Counted from the stretch's first letter, positions 36,295 through 45,697 are shown. The stretch: 64,000 bases of DNA from Curtobacterium sp. MCSS17_015 (GCF_003234265.2 NZ_CP126256.1:2976001-3040000); one strand, 5' to 3'. The notes: a model not told the origin generated them from the letters alone. Translations and numbers: made by a program.

Positions 36295-38754
36295 CTAGAG
36301 CTTCTCGATCGGCGCGATCTTGATGAGCAGCTTCTTCCGCCCCGCGCTGTCGAACGCGATCTCCGCGATCCGCTTCGCGCCCTGACCGGTCACCGCCGAG
36401 ACGGTCCCCTGCCCGAAGTCGACGTGCGAGATGCGATCGCCCGGAGCCAGCTCCATGTCGCCGTTGTCGCGGACCTGCCCGGACACCCGGTTCGCCCACT
36501 CCGTCTTCGGCTTCGTCTTCGCCGCAGCGGCCGCACGGTCGTAGGACCCGCCGCCCCAACCGCCACCGCCGCGGTAGCCACCACCACCGGTGCCGCCGCC
36601 GAACCCGCCCTCGCGCTTCGCGTTGAGCGCCCGGGGCTGCGTACCGCCACGGCTGTTCGCCATGCCCGGCGACTGCTTCCACTCGACGAGCCCCTCGGGG
36701 ATCTCCTGCAGGAAGCGCGACGGCATCGCCACGTTGACGTCGCCGAACTGGGCCCGGGTCATCGCGAGCGACAGGAACAGGACCTTCTTCGCGCGGGTGA
36801 TGCCCACGTAGAAGAGTCGGCGTTCCTCGGACGGGCCGCCCGGCTCGTTCGCGGACATCCGGTGCGGGAGCAGGTCCTCCTCCACGCCGGTCAGGAACAC
36901 GGCGTCGTACTCCAGGCCCTTCGCGGTGTGCAGGGTCATGAGCGACACCGTTCCCGAGGAGTCGTCGAGCTCGTCCGCCGCGGCCACCAGGGAGACCTCG
37001 GTCAGGAAGTCCGAGAGCGTCCCCTCGGGGTTGTTCTTCTGGAACTCACGCGTCACGGCGACGAGTTCGTCGATGTTGTCCGCGCGGGCGGCGTCCTGCG
37101 CGTCCGGCGACTTGCGCAGCTGTTCGAGCAGACCCGAGCCGTCGAGCAGCTGCGTCAACGTGTCGACCACCGGCTGCTCCCCGGCCTTGGCGGAGACCTC
37201 GTCGAGGAGCCCGGCGAACGAGGTGATCGCCGTGCGCACCTTCGGCCCGAAGCCGAGTTCGTCGGCGTGCCGCAGGGCCTCGCGCATCGAGACCTCGTGC
37301 TCGTCGGCGTACCGCTGCAGCGCGGTCTCGGTGACCGCACCGATCCCGCGCTTCGGCACGTTGAGGATGCGGCGGAGCGACAGCGGGTCAACGGGGTTCG
37401 CGACGGTGATGAGGTACGCCATCGCGTCCTTGATCTCGGCGCGCTCGTAGAACTTCGTGCCGCCGAGCACCCGGTACGGGATGGCGGCGCGGATGAAGAT
37501 CTCCTCGAGTGCACGCGTCTGCGAGTTCGTCCGGTAGAACACCGCCATGTCGCGGTAGTCCATGCCGTCCTCGTGCAGACGCTGGATCTCGTCGGCGACG
37601 AACTGCGCCTCGTCGTGGCCGGTGTACCCGGTGAAGCCGACGATCTTCTCGCCCGCTCCGACGTCCGTGAACAGGTTCTTCGCCTGCCGGTCGAAGTTGT
37701 TCGCGATCACGGCGTTCGCGGCGTCGAGGATGTTCTGCGTCGAGCGGTAGTTCTGCTCGAGCAGGATCACCTTCGAGTTCGGGAAGTCCCGCTCGAACTC
37801 GACGATGTTGCGGATGTCCGCCCCGCGGAAGGCGTAGATGGACTGGTCGGAGTCACCCACGACCGTGAGCGACGCCGGCGCGATCGACCCGTCGGTCTCC
37901 CGCATCCGCTCGACGTGCTGACCGGCGTCCTCGAGCTTGTCCACCTGCTCCACGGGCACCGGACGGGTGAGCTCGCGGATGAGGGCGTACTGCGCGTGGT
38001 TCGTGTCCTGGTACTCGTCCACCAGGACGTACCGGAAGCGGCGCTGGTAGAGCGCGGCGATCTCCGGGAAGGCGCGGAACAGGAAGACGGTCTGCCCGAT
38101 GAGGTCGTCGAAGTCGAAGGCGTTGGCCCGGCGGAGCTCGCTCGTGTACCGCCGGAACACCTCGGTGAACATGACCTCTTGCGGGTCGTCCGTGTTGATG
38201 TTGCGCGCGTAGGTGTCGATGTCCTGCAGCTCGTTCTTGAGCTTCGAGATCTTCGACGCCGCGGCACCGACGGTCAGCCCGAGGGAGTCCGCTTCGAGGT
38301 CCTTGATGATCCGCTTGAGCAGCGCACGCGAGTCGGCGGAGTCGTAGATCGTGAACGACTGCGGGAACCCGAACCGCTCGGCCTCGCGCCGGAGGATCCG
38401 CACGCACGCCGAGTGGAACGTCGAGATCCACATGCCCTCGGCCGCCTGCCCGACCAGGGCCTGCACCCGCTCACGCATCTCGGCGGCGGCCTTGTTCGTG
38501 AACGTGATCGCGAGGATCTGCGACGGCCAGGCTTCACGGTTCGCCAGGAGCAGCGCGATGCGCCGGGTGAGCACGCTCGTCTTGCCCGAACCGGCGCCCG
38601 CCACGATCAGCAGCGACTCACCGCGGTACTCGACGGCTTCCTTCTGCTGGGGGTTCAGACCCGCGGTGAACGGGTCCTCGTACGCGCGGTCACCGGCGCC
38701 GGGACCGTCGGTGCGGCCGGGCGTCGAGTCGAAGGGGTCGAGCACGATCGTCAT
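36295..38754 (-). CDS. pcrA: ATP-dependent DNA helicase PcrA/UvrD1
   Basis: 819-residue superfamily 1A helicase acting in nucleotide excision repair and replication-transcription conflict. Seen: the Q-motif LNPQQKEAVEY, Walker A VAGAGSGKTSVL, FTNKAAAEMRERV, motif II DEYQDTN, GDSDQSIYAFRGAD, NYRST, LMTLHTAKGLEYD and VGITRAKK. A Gly-rich linker (GGGTGGGGYRGGGGWGGG) joins to the C-terminal Tudor-like domain (HVDFGQGTV...IAFDSAG), which in PcrA contacts RNA polymerase. The ATG at 38754 lies 9 nt after TAGACT, so it is possibly leaderless. Confidence 0.96.
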   Translation of the reverse strand: MTIVLDPFDSTPGRTDGPGAGDRAYEDPFTAGLNPQQKEAVEYRGESLLIVAGAGSGKTSVLTRRIALLLANREAWPSQILAITFTNKAAAEMRERVQALVGQAAEGMWISTFHSACVRILRREAERFGFPQSFTIYDSADSRALLKRIIKDLEADSLGLTVGAAASKISKLKNELQDIDTYARNINTDDPQEVMFTEVFRRYTSELRRANAFDFDDLIGQTVFLFRAFPEIAALYQRRFRYVLVDEYQDTNHAQYALIRELTRPVPVEQVDKLEDAGQHVERMRETDGSIAPASLTVVGDSDQSIYAFRGADIRNIVEFERDFPNSKVILLEQNYRSTQNILDAANAVIANNFDRQAKNLFTDVGAGEKIVGFTGYTGHDEAQFVADEIQRLHEDGMDYRDMAVFYRTNSQTRALEEIFIRAAIPYRVLGGTKFYERAEIKDAMAYLITVANPVDPLSLRRILNVPKRGIGAVTETALQRYADEHEVSMREALRHADELGFGPKVRTAITSFAGLLDEVSAKAGEQPVVDTLTQLLDGSGLLEQLRKSPDAQDAARADNIDELVAVTREFQKNNPEGTLSDFLTEVSLVAAADELDDSSGTVSLMTLHTAKGLEYDAVFLTGVEEDLLPHRMSANEPGGPSEERRLFYVGITRAKKVLFLSLAMTRAQFGDVNVAMPSRFLQEIPEGLVEWKQSPGMANSRGGTQPRALNAKREGGFGGGTGGGGYRGGGGWGGGSYDRAAAAAKTKPKTEWANRVSGQVRDNGDMELAPGDRISHVDFGQGTVSAVTGQGAKRIAEIAFDSAGRKKLLIKIAPIEKL

Positions 38755-38763
38755 GTCCGGGAC

Positions 38764-38769
38764 AGTCTA
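38764..38769 (-). promoter_or_regulatory. -10 hexamer of a possible leaderless promoter (pcrA)
   Basis: The minus strand reads TAGACT, 9 nt, then ATG at 38754. It lies 20 nt beyond the upstream GDPD stop. Confidence 0.42.
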
Positions 38770-38789
38770 GGCGCGACCCCCGACAGGGA

Positions 38790-39812
38790 TCAGGCTCCGG
38801 AGGCTCGTTCCGCGACGAGCGATCGGGCGCGCACCGCGAGGTCCGCGTGGTCCGCGAACACGCCGTCGACACCGGTCCGGACGACCGATGTGAACCACCG
38901 CTCCCAGTCGCCGTACGCCGCCAGGTCGCCACCGCGTCGGAGCACCGCCGGCAGGAACCGGTTCTCCGGGCGGAGCGTCCACGTGTACACCGCCAGGCCG
39001 ACGGCGTGGGCCCGCTCGACGACGTCGCTCCGCACGGGGCCGGGGTCGTCGAGGGCACGGGAGTCGACACCGGCCATCAGCGTCGGCAGGTCCACGCTGA
39101 CGCCGTCGAACTCGGTCGCGAGTCGGGCCAGCGCGGCGTCGGACCGCTCGGCGGCGTACGTCGGGGCGGCGGACCCGACGGAGGCGACCTCGTCGGCGGC
39201 CGCACCACGGGCCTCCTGGAGGTACACCAGCCGCCCGCCCGTGCCGAGCGCGGCGACCTCGCGCAGGACGCCCTTCTCGAACGACTCGACCGTCAACCGG
39301 CCGTCCCCGCGCCACCCGGCGGCGCCGAGCACGCCGTCGAGGAGCGGGGCCATCGGGAACCCCGCCGCGGCGAAGGCACTGGCGTGCTTGACCTCGGCAA
39401 CCAGGCCGACCCGGCGAGGAGCGGCGTCCAGGATCGCGAGCAGGTCCTCCAGGCGCAGGACCATGTCCTCGCCGTCGTGCTGACGGGAGGCCCGGCGCAG
39501 CTCCGGCAGGCGCTCACGGGTCCGCAGGGTGCGCAGCTCCTCCCACGTGAAGTCCTCGGTGAACCAGCCGGTCAGTCGTCGACCCTCGATCATCTTCGTC
39601 GTCCGGCGGTCCCGGAACTCCGGGCGGTCCGCGACGTCCGTGGTGCCGGACACCTCGTTCTCGTGGCGGAGCACCAGGACGCCGTCCTTCGTCGGCACGA
39701 GGTCCGGCTCGACGGCGTCCGCGCCGAGCTCGATCGCGAGTTCGTAGGCGCTGCGGGAGTGCTCGGGGCGGTACCCGGAGGCGCCGCGGTGGGCGATGAC
39801 GAGCGGCTGCAT
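38790..39812 (-). CDS. glycerophosphodiester phosphodiesterase
   Basis: 340-residue GDPD-fold enzyme hydrolysing glycerophosphodiesters to glycerol-3-phosphate and alcohol. Catalytic motifs: IAHRGASGYRPEHS (residues about 6-19), ADAVEPDLVPTKDGVLVLRHE with metal-binding Glu/Asp and the second His, and later EVKHAS and the C-terminal DGVFADHAD. No signal peptide is seen, so it is probably cytoplasmic. The ATG at 39812 is at the fold start and 7 nt after TATCGT. Its product could feed the GlpD encoded at 46895-48751. Confidence 0.9.
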   Translation of the reverse strand: MQPLVIAHRGASGYRPEHSRSAYELAIELGADAVEPDLVPTKDGVLVLRHENEVSGTTDVADRPEFRDRRTTKMIEGRRLTGWFTEDFTWEELRTLRTRERLPELRRASRQHDGEDMVLRLEDLLAILDAAPRRVGLVAEVKHASAFAAAGFPMAPLLDGVLGAAGWRGDGRLTVESFEKGVLREVAALGTGGRLVYLQEARGAAADEVASVGSAAPTYAAERSDAALARLATEFDGVSVDLPTLMAGVDSRALDDPGPVRSDVVERAHAVGLAVYTWTLRPENRFLPAVLRRGGDLAAYGDWERWFTSVVRTGVDGVFADHADLAVRARSLVAERASGA

Positions 39813-39819
39813 GCAGGCG

Positions 39820-39825
39820 ACGATA
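39820..39825 (-). promoter_or_regulatory. -10 hexamer of a probably leaderless promoter (GDPD gene)
   Basis: The minus strand reads TATCGT, 7 nt, then ATG at 39812. Confidence 0.5.
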
Positions 39826-40086
39826 CGGAGTGCTGATGAACACCCTGGACGTTCAGCGAGCCTGCGGAGATCCCTCGGTGGACCGACAGCGAGCGCCAAT
39901 AGGCTCCCCGGTAGGAGGACCCGGAGACGTTCCGCTTCCCGCGAATCCACAGCCATCGGGCCCGATCGGCCCGTACGCTGTGAGGACACGAAGGAACGGC
40001 CCCGCCGCACTCCTTCCCGAGCCCACGAGCCGATGCCATCCGGGGACCGGCTCCACGACTCCACACCAGAGGAATCAGAGGACACC

Positions 40087-41001
40087 ATGGCCTTCAAGCC
40101 CGGTTTCGACCAGTCCCCCGCCTTCAACGACGCGGGCCGGAACGCATGGGGCGCCGGCTCGAACGCACAGCAGGGCTACCCGCAGCAGGGGTACCCCCAG
40201 CAGGGCGGCTACCCGCAGGCGCCGTACGGCCAGACCGGCTGGGGACAGGCGCCACAGCAGCCCGGGCTGTCGCCCGACCAGCTGCGTGACATGTACGACC
40301 GCCCGTCGGCGAACAAGGTCGACACGGACCGGATGTCGTACGAGGACACCATCGTCAAGACGCTCCTGGCGTTCGGCGTGCTCATCGTCGGTGCCGTCGC
40401 CGGGTGGAACCTCCCGCCGGTGGTCTGGATCGTCGGGGCGCTCGTCGGGTTCGTCCTCGCGCTGGTGAACACCTTCAAGAAGAAGCCGTCGCCCGCCCTG
40501 GTGCTGGCGTACTCCTTCTTCGAGGGCCTCTTCGTCGGTGGCATCTCGGGCATGTACAACACCATGTGGGACGGCATCGTCACGCAGGCGGTGTTCGGCA
40601 CGCTCGGTGTCTTCGCGGTCACGCTCCTGCTCTTCACGTCCGGCAAGGTCCGCGCGACCCCGAAGGCCACGCGGTTCTTCCTCGTCGCGATGGTCGGCTA
40701 CATGGCGTTCTCGCTCGTCAACATCGTGCTGATGTTCACCGGTGTGACGCAGAGCGCCTTCGGCCTCCTCGGCGTCACGGTGTTCGGCATCCCGCTCGGT
40801 GTCGTGATCGGCATCTTCGTGGTGCTGATGGCGGCGTACTCGCTCATCCTCGACTTCGACCAGATCAAGACCGGTGTCGAGCGCGGCGCTCCCCGCATCT
40901 ACGCCTGGACGGCGGCGTTCGGCCTCATCGTCACGCTCGTCTGGCTGTACCTCGAGATCCTGCGCATCCTGGCGATCATCGCCAGCAGCTCGCGCAACTA
41001 G
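40087..41001 (+). CDS. Bax inhibitor-1 / YccA family membrane protein
   Basis: 304 residues. The first 80 or so are a disordered Gln-Gly-Tyr-Pro-rich tail (QQGYPQQGYPQQGGYPQ). Seven membrane segments follow, with the family-typical ALVLAYSFFEGLFVGGISGMY and the terminal GAPRIYAWTAAFGLIVTLVWLYLEILRIL. The family includes calcium-leak channels; the role in bacteria is loosely defined. ATG at 40087 is supported by the compositional start, but the ribosome-binding site (AGAGGA, about 6 nt upstream) is moderate. It ends at the strong terminator at 41014. Confidence 0.88.
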   Translation: MAFKPGFDQSPAFNDAGRNAWGAGSNAQQGYPQQGYPQQGGYPQAPYGQTGWGQAPQQPGLSPDQLRDMYDRPSANKVDTDRMSYEDTIVKTLLAFGVLIVGAVAGWNLPPVVWIVGALVGFVLALVNTFKKKPSPALVLAYSFFEGLFVGGISGMYNTMWDGIVTQAVFGTLGVFAVTLLLFTSGKVRATPKATRFFLVAMVGYMAFSLVNIVLMFTGVTQSAFGLLGVTVFGIPLGVVIGIFVVLMAAYSLILDFDQIKTGVERGAPRIYAWTAAFGLIVTLVWLYLEILRILAIIASSSRN

Positions 41002-41013
41002 CTCGCAGCACTC

Positions 41014-41043
41014 GGAGGGCCCCGGCAGTCGCCGGGGCCCTCC
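41014..41043 (+). terminator. strong hairpin terminator of the YccA-like gene
   Basis: GGAGGGCCCCGGC, loop AGTC, GCCGGGGCCCTCC: a perfect 13-bp stem 12 nt after the stop. It is followed by CGTCGTTCCCT. Confidence 0.85.
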
Positions 41044-41055
41044 GTCGTTCCCTGG

Positions 41056-41067
41056 CCCCCCCCCCCC
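41056..41067. repeat. homopolymer run of twelve C
   Basis: Twelve consecutive C residues lie between the terminator of the YccA-like gene and the repeat block. It is intergenic. The tract is long enough for slippage, and its exact length may also be a sequencing uncertainty. Confidence 0.9.
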
Positions 41068-41069
41068 GA

Positions 41070-41311
41070 GGTTCCGTGATGACGGAACTTCGCGCGCCGA
41101 GATGCCACGATCATGGAACCGGGGCGACCGCACGCGGTACGCCATGGAACCTCGACGGGCGGCAACGGGTAGCTGGGCGAGCCACCGGCCAGGAGGCACA
41201 GCACGGCCCCGGCGGCACCGGTTCCGCGATCGCGGAACCTCGCTCGTCGAGATGCCGCCCTTTCGGAACCACGACGACCGCGGGCGGCGAGTCGTGGAAC
41301 CACGGCGCGCC
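41070..41311. repeat. pair of about 92-nt direct repeats, 150 nt apart, with GGTTCC/GGAACC palindromes
   Basis: Copy 1 (41070-41161) and copy 2 (41220-41311) align without gaps. Shared features are an opening palindrome (perfect in copy 2, GGTTCCGCGATCGCGGAACC at 41220-41239), then CGAGATGCC, then further GGAACC sites at the same offsets. The 58 nt between copies are unrelated. No coding frame is convincing. The block sits between two terminators, and the function is unknown. Confidence 0.75.
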
Positions 41312-41342
41312 GGGAGACGCGGGCCGCGCCCGGCAGGACGAG

Positions 41343-41377
41343 CGAGGGCCCGGTACGCAGTGCGTACCGGGCCCTCG
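41343..41377 (-). terminator. strong hairpin terminator of guaA
   Basis: CGAGGGCCCGGTACGCA, a single G, then the exact complement: a 17-bp palindrome 16 nt after the guaA stop. Confidence 0.85.
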
Positions 41378-41393
41378 GGCGTTCAGGGGAGAC

Positions 41394-42974
41394 TCACTCC
41401 CACTCGATCGTCCCCGGCGGCTTCGACGTGACATCGAGCACGACCCGGTTGACGTCGCGCACCTCGTTCGTGATGCGGTTCGAGATCTTCGCGAGGACGT
41501 CGTACGGCAGCCGCGTCCAGTCTGCAGTCATGGCGTCCTCGGACGAGACCGGCCGGAGCACGATGGGGTGCCCGTACGTGCGACCGTCGCCCTGGACCCC
41601 GACCGAACGGACGTCGGCGAGGAGGACGACCGGGCACTGCCAGATCTCGTCGTCCAGGCCGGCTGCGGTGAGCTCGGCGCGGGCGATCGCGTCGGCCGCG
41701 CGCAGGATCTCGAGGCGCTCGGCCGTGACCTCACCGACGATGCGGATGCCGAGCCCCGGGCCGGGGAACGGCTGGCGACCGACGATGACCCCGGGCAGCC
41801 CGAGCTCGCGGCCGACGGCACGGACCTCGTCCTTGAACAGGGTGCGGAGGGGTTCGACGAGCTGGAACGTCATGTCGTCGGGCAGTCCGCCGACGTTGTG
41901 GTGCGACTTGATGTTCGCGGTGCCCGATCCGCCGCCGGACTCGACCACGTCGGGGTAGAGCGTGCCCTGCACGAGGAACTTCACCTCGGCGTCGCCGTCG
42001 GACGCGCGGGCTTCGAGCACGAGTGCCTCGGCCGCGGCCTCGAACGTGCGGATGAATTCGCGCCCGATGATCTTGCGCTTCTGCTCCGGGTCGCTGACAC
42101 CGGCCAGGGCGTCGAGGAACTGCTCGCGGGCGTCGACCGTGATGAGCCGGACACCGGTGGAGGCGACGTAGTCCTCCTCCACCTGCTTGCGCTCGTCGGC
42201 GCGGAGGAGCCCGTGGTCGACGAACACGCACGTCAGCTGGTCGCCGACGGCCTTGTGCACGAGGGCTGCGGCGACGGCGGAGTCGACGCCACCGGAGAGC
42301 CCGGCGATGACGCGGGACGAGCCGACCTGCGCGCGGATGCGCTCGACCTGCTCCTCGATCACGTTCGCGGAGTTCCAGTCCCCCGGCAGCCCGGCAGCAC
42401 GGTGCAGGAAGTTCTCGAGCACGGCCTGGCCGAACGCCGAGTGCTTGACCTCGGGGTGCCACTGCACGCCGTAGAGCTTGCGCTCGTCCGAGGCGAAGGC
42501 CGCGACCGGGGTCGAGTCGCTGGAGGCGAGGACCTCGAAGCCCTCCGGGGCCTTCGACACGGCGTCACCGTGCGACATCCAGGTGGTCTGCGCGGCCGGC
42601 TGTCCGCCGAGCAGGACGCTGTCGGTCCCGCTGACGGTCACGTCGGTGGCGCCGTACTCCCGGAGGCCGGTGTTCGCGACCTCGCCGCCGAGCGACTTCG
42701 CCATGGCCTGGAAGCCGTAGCAGATGCCGAGCACGGGGACGCCGAGGTCGAGGATCTCGCTGTCCAGGGACGGTGCGCCGTCCTCGTAGACGGAGGACGG
42801 GCCTCCCGACAGGACGATCGCGGCCGGGTCCTTCGCGCGGATCTCGTCCGCCGTGACGGAGTGCGGGACGATCTCGCTGTAGACGTTGGCCTCGCGGACC
42901 CGTCGTGCGATCAACTGCGCGTACTGCGCACCGAAGTCGACGACGAGGACGGGACGCTGTTCGGTCTCGCTCAC
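41394..42974 (-). CDS. guaA: glutamine-hydrolysing GMP synthase
   Basis: 526-residue enzyme converting XMP to GMP. The N-terminal class I glutamine amidotransferase has the catalytic cysteine in GICYGFQAM and its His-Glu in [10 protein letters not shown]. The ATP pyrophosphatase domain has [12 protein letters not shown], and the dimerisation domain ends [17 protein letters not shown], the canonical C terminus. The GTG start at 42974 overlaps the upstream DUF3817 stop by 4 nt, so the two are co-translated. Terminator at 41343-41377. Confidence 0.98.
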   Translation of the reverse strand: MSETEQRPVLVVDFGAQYAQLIARRVREANVYSEIVPHSVTADEIRAKDPAAIVLSGGPSSVYEDGAPSLDSEILDLGVPVLGICYGFQAMAKSLGGEVANTGLREYGATDVTVSGTDSVLLGGQPAAQTTWMSHGDAVSKAPEGFEVLASSDSTPVAAFASDERKLYGVQWHPEVKHSAFGQAVLENFLHRAAGLPGDWNSANVIEEQVERIRAQVGSSRVIAGLSGGVDSAVAAALVHKAVGDQLTCVFVDHGLLRADERKQVEEDYVASTGVRLITVDAREQFLDALAGVSDPEQKRKIIGREFIRTFEAAAEALVLEARASDGDAEVKFLVQGTLYPDVVESGGGSGTANIKSHHNVGGLPDDMTFQLVEPLRTLFKDEVRAVGRELGLPGVIVGRQPFPGPGLGIRIVGEVTAERLEILRAADAIARAELTAAGLDDEIWQCPVVLLADVRSVGVQGDGRTYGHPIVLRPVSSEDAMTADWTRLPYDVLAKISNRITNEVRDVNRVVLDVTSKPPGTIEWE

Positions 42975-43417
42975 CGAGCGCTCTCCTTCTCCCGCGACTG
43001 CTGCGCGGTCAGCTCGTGGTAGGTGGTCATGGCGGCCTGCTGCATGCGGTGCTCGACCACGAAGGACATGAACGGGATGATCCCGCCGAGGGCGATGAGC
43101 AGGAAGCGCGTCGGCCGCCAGCGCATGATGCTCCAGAGGCGGAAGTCGGCGAAGAGGTAGACGACGTACAGCCAGCCGTGGGCGATGAGGATCGCGACCG
43201 ACAGGTTGAACGTGCCGGGTGCTTCGCCGGCGGTGCCGTTCGGGACGAAGAACGCTCCCCCGCCGAGCTGCATCTCACGCTGGATGGGCGTGTACTTGAT
43301 GACGACCTCGACGATCAGGGCCAGCAGCAGCACACCGGTGATGTACGCGGAGATGCGGTAGAACCGCACGGCCCCCGGGATCTTCGGGATGTCGCGGGTC
43401 CGGACGGTCAGAGCCAT
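42971..43417 (-). CDS. DUF3817 family membrane protein
   Basis: 148 residues with three hydrophobic segments ([61 protein letters not shown]). The HGWLYVVY and FVVEHRM segments are characteristic of the family, often annotated as integral membrane protein and frequently next to guaA in actinobacteria. Function unknown. The ATG at 43417 is 7 nt after TAGGAT, whose first three bases are the stop codon of the SURF1 gene. It overlaps guaA by 4 nt. Confidence 0.88.
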   Translation of the reverse strand: MALTVRTRDIPKIPGAVRFYRISAYITGVLLLALIVEVVIKYTPIQREMQLGGGAFFVPNGTAGEAPGTFNLSVAILIAHGWLYVVYLFADFRLWSIMRWRPTRFLLIALGGIIPFMSFVVEHRMQQAAMTTYHELTAQQSREKESAR

Positions 43418-43424
43418 GCCGTCG

Positions 43425-43430
43425 ATCCTA
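43425..43430 (-). promoter_or_regulatory. -10 hexamer overlapping the SURF1 stop codon
   Basis: The minus strand reads TAGGAT, 7 nt, then ATG at 43417. The TAG is also the SURF1 stop, so the DUF3817-guaA unit has its own leaderless-type promoter directly at the end of SURF1. Confidence 0.5.
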
Positions 43431-44261
43431 CCGGCGACCCGGCTCGGCCCGGGCGTCGTCCACAGCAGCCTCGTCGGAGGGCGTCTCGTCCCCGACGGCG
43501 CCACCGGCGGCTGCTTCGGCGGCCTCGCGCTCCTCGTCCTGCTCGCGCTCCCAGGCGTCCTTCACGAAGCGGTACCAGAGGAAGACGGCGAAGCCGGCGA
43601 AGACGACCCACTCGACCGCGTAGAACAGGTTGAGCCAGTCGAACTGGACCTCGCGCGTGGGGGCCCGGTCGGCGATGGTGCCGAGGTCGGCGGCATCCGC
43701 GACGGCCGCACCGGCGACGACGTACCCGCCGTACATCCGGTCGTCGAACGCCTTCCACGTGTTGACGAACCGGGCCGGCGCGACGGCCGAGTACTCCCCC
43801 TCCTCGAAGGAGTCCTGGTCGGGCGACTCCGCCGGGTAGTACCGGCCCTCGACCGTCATGCTCGCGCCGTCCGCCAGGCGGTCGCCCCCGGCGACGGCGG
43901 CCGACCGCCGGTCCGACCACCCGATCACGACCGGGAGGCTCGCCCCCGTCGCGTCGTCCACCAGGTGTCCGACGGACTGGTAGGTCCCGCCCCCGCTCCG
44001 GCCGGTGAGGACCGTGGTGTCACCGGGGACGAAGCGCCCGGAGACCGTGACCTTCTGCCCCGCGAGCGTCGAGCCCACGGGCTTCTCCGGCGTCGTGACC
44101 TCGTCGAGGGAGCGCCGCGTCTCGGTGCCGGCCGGCAGCGGCTTGCCGTTCTCGATGCTCCGCTCGAGCTGCCACTTGCCCAGGGCGGCGAAGACGCCCG
44201 CCAGGACCAGCGCCAACAGCAGCAGCGCGATCCACCTCGGACGTCGTGCAACGGCCCACAT
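43428..44261 (-). CDS. SURF1 family cytochrome oxidase assembly protein
   Basis: 277 residues: N-terminal membrane segment (WIALLLLALVLAGVFAALGKWQLER, with the family-typical G-x-WQL-x-R), a periplasmic domain with VTVSGRFVP, PVVIGW and VEGRYYP, a second membrane segment (FYAVEWVVFAGFAVFLWYRF) and a long acidic C-terminal tail. SURF1 assists heme-copper oxidase assembly (family knowledge). It lies 5 nt downstream of the antiporter gene and is probably co-transcribed with it. Confidence 0.9.
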   Translation of the reverse strand: MWAVARRPRWIALLLLALVLAGVFAALGKWQLERSIENGKPLPAGTETRRSLDEVTTPEKPVGSTLAGQKVTVSGRFVPGDTTVLTGRSGGGTYQSVGHLVDDATGASLPVVIGWSDRRSAAVAGGDRLADGASMTVEGRYYPAESPDQDSFEEGEYSAVAPARFVNTWKAFDDRMYGGYVVAGAAVADAADLGTIADRAPTREVQFDWLNLFYAVEWVVFAGFAVFLWYRFVKDAWEREQDEEREAAEAAAGGAVGDETPSDEAAVDDARAEPGRR

Positions 44262-44266
44262 GCGTG

Positions 44267-45694
44267 TCAGTACTCCGGATCGCGTGGTCGGACCGGGCGT
44301 TCGGGACGCTCGGCGGGGATCTCGATCGACGACGTGCTCGCGCTCACGGGCTCCGGGGTGGCCGGCTGTTCGCGCATCGGCGTCGTCTCCGGTTCCCCAT
44401 TCTCGCGCTCTTCCCTGCCCGCGGCCTCCACGAGCGCGATCTCCTCGGCGAACCGGCGGTCGCGCTCGGCCTTGCGCTCGGCGGCGGCCTGCGCTGCCGC
44501 GAGCTCGCGGCCGCGGAGCTTCCGCACTCGGCCGGGCCGGAGCACGAGTCGCCCGATGCGGTCGGAGTTCACCGCGAGCAGCGGACCGAGCACCGCCATG
44601 ATGAGGACGTAGAGACCGGCGAAGGCGGTGATGCGCTCCTCGAGTCCGGCCGCCGCGGACAGCGTCGCGAGGATGAGCGCGAACTCGCCCCGGTTGACGA
44701 GGATGACCGCGGTGTTGATGCCCTGCTGGACGCTGAAGCCGTTCATCCGGGCGACGAGCTGCCCCGCGACGGCGTTGAGCACGACGGTCATGCCGATGGC
44801 AGCGACGACGGGCCAGAGCACCTCGCCGAAGGTCGACACGTCGAGCCCGAGGCCGAAGTTCACGAAGAAGAACGCCGCGAACACGTCGCGCATCGGGAGC
44901 GCGAGCTGTTCGATGCGGTCGCGGTAGCGCGTGGCCCCGCAGAGCAGGCCGATCACGAACGCCCCGATGGCGTCGGTCACGCCGAGCAGGTCGCCGATGC
45001 CGCCGAACATCACCGCGAGCCCGAAGAACAGCACGGTGAACAGCTCGTCGTCACGGGTCGCGAAGATGCGTGACACCTGCTTGCCGCCCCAGCGCGCCAG
45101 GCTGAACATGACGATGAGGAACCCGAACGCGAGCGCGAGCTTCCCGATCACCGCCCAGATGTTCGTGTCGCCGGAGAGCACCACGGAGACGATCGCCAGG
45201 TAGACGGCGATGAAGACGTCCTCGATGACGGTGACGCCGAGGATCATCGGTGTCTCGTCGTTCGCCAGGCGCCGGAGCTCGATGAGGAGCTTCGTCACGA
45301 TGGCGCTCGACGACGTCGCCGTCATCCCCGCGATGATCAGGGCTTCCCGCGTGCCCCATCCGAGTGAGAACCCGAACGCGAACCCGACGCCCATGTTGAT
45401 GGCGACGTAGGTGCCGCCCGACACGAGGAGCTTGCCGGCGTTGCCGTAGAACTCCTCTTGGTCGAACTCCAACCCGAGGTTGAACAACAGCAGGATGAGC
45501 CCGAACGTCGCGATGAGCTCGATCGTGTGGGACTCGACGCTCAGCCCGATCCACGGGGTGTGCGGGCTCGCGATGAGCCCGACCACCATGTAGACCGGGA
45601 TCGCCGGCAGGCCGATGGTCTTGCCGAGACGTCCGAGGACGTAGGCGATGAGGAACAGGCCGCCGATGGTCAGCAGCTCACCACCCAGGTGCAT
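44267..45694 (-). CDS. cation:proton antiporter, CPA2 family (KhtU-like)
   Basis: 475-residue antiporter with about 12 membrane segments (LGRLGKTIGLPAIPVYMVVGLIASPHTP, FNLGLEFDQEEF, ATSSSAIVTKLL, VNRGEFALILATLS). A charged cytoplasmic tail of about 80 residues follows. It begins 3 nt after the stop of the KhtT-like gene. The pair should form a K+(or NH4+)/H+ efflux system gated by the soluble subunit. The ion is inferred from the family. Confidence 0.92.
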   Translation of the reverse strand: MHLGGELLTIGGLFLIAYVLGRLGKTIGLPAIPVYMVVGLIASPHTPWIGLSVESHTIELIATFGLILLLFNLGLEFDQEEFYGNAGKLLVSGGTYVAINMGVGFAFGFSLGWGTREALIIAGMTATSSSAIVTKLLIELRRLANDETPMILGVTVIEDVFIAVYLAIVSVVLSGDTNIWAVIGKLALAFGFLIVMFSLARWGGKQVSRIFATRDDELFTVLFFGLAVMFGGIGDLLGVTDAIGAFVIGLLCGATRYRDRIEQLALPMRDVFAAFFFVNFGLGLDVSTFGEVLWPVVAAIGMTVVLNAVAGQLVARMNGFSVQQGINTAVILVNRGEFALILATLSAAAGLEERITAFAGLYVLIMAVLGPLLAVNSDRIGRLVLRPGRVRKLRGRELAAAQAAAERKAERDRRFAEEIALVEAAGREERENGEPETTPMREQPATPEPVSASTSSIEIPAERPERPVRPRDPEY

Positions 45695-45697
45695 CCG

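Noticed and set aside
41070..41311. Insertion sequence or MITE remnant
   Set aside because: There are no terminal inverted repeats around the block, no target duplication and no transposase fragment. The two copies are direct, not inverted.
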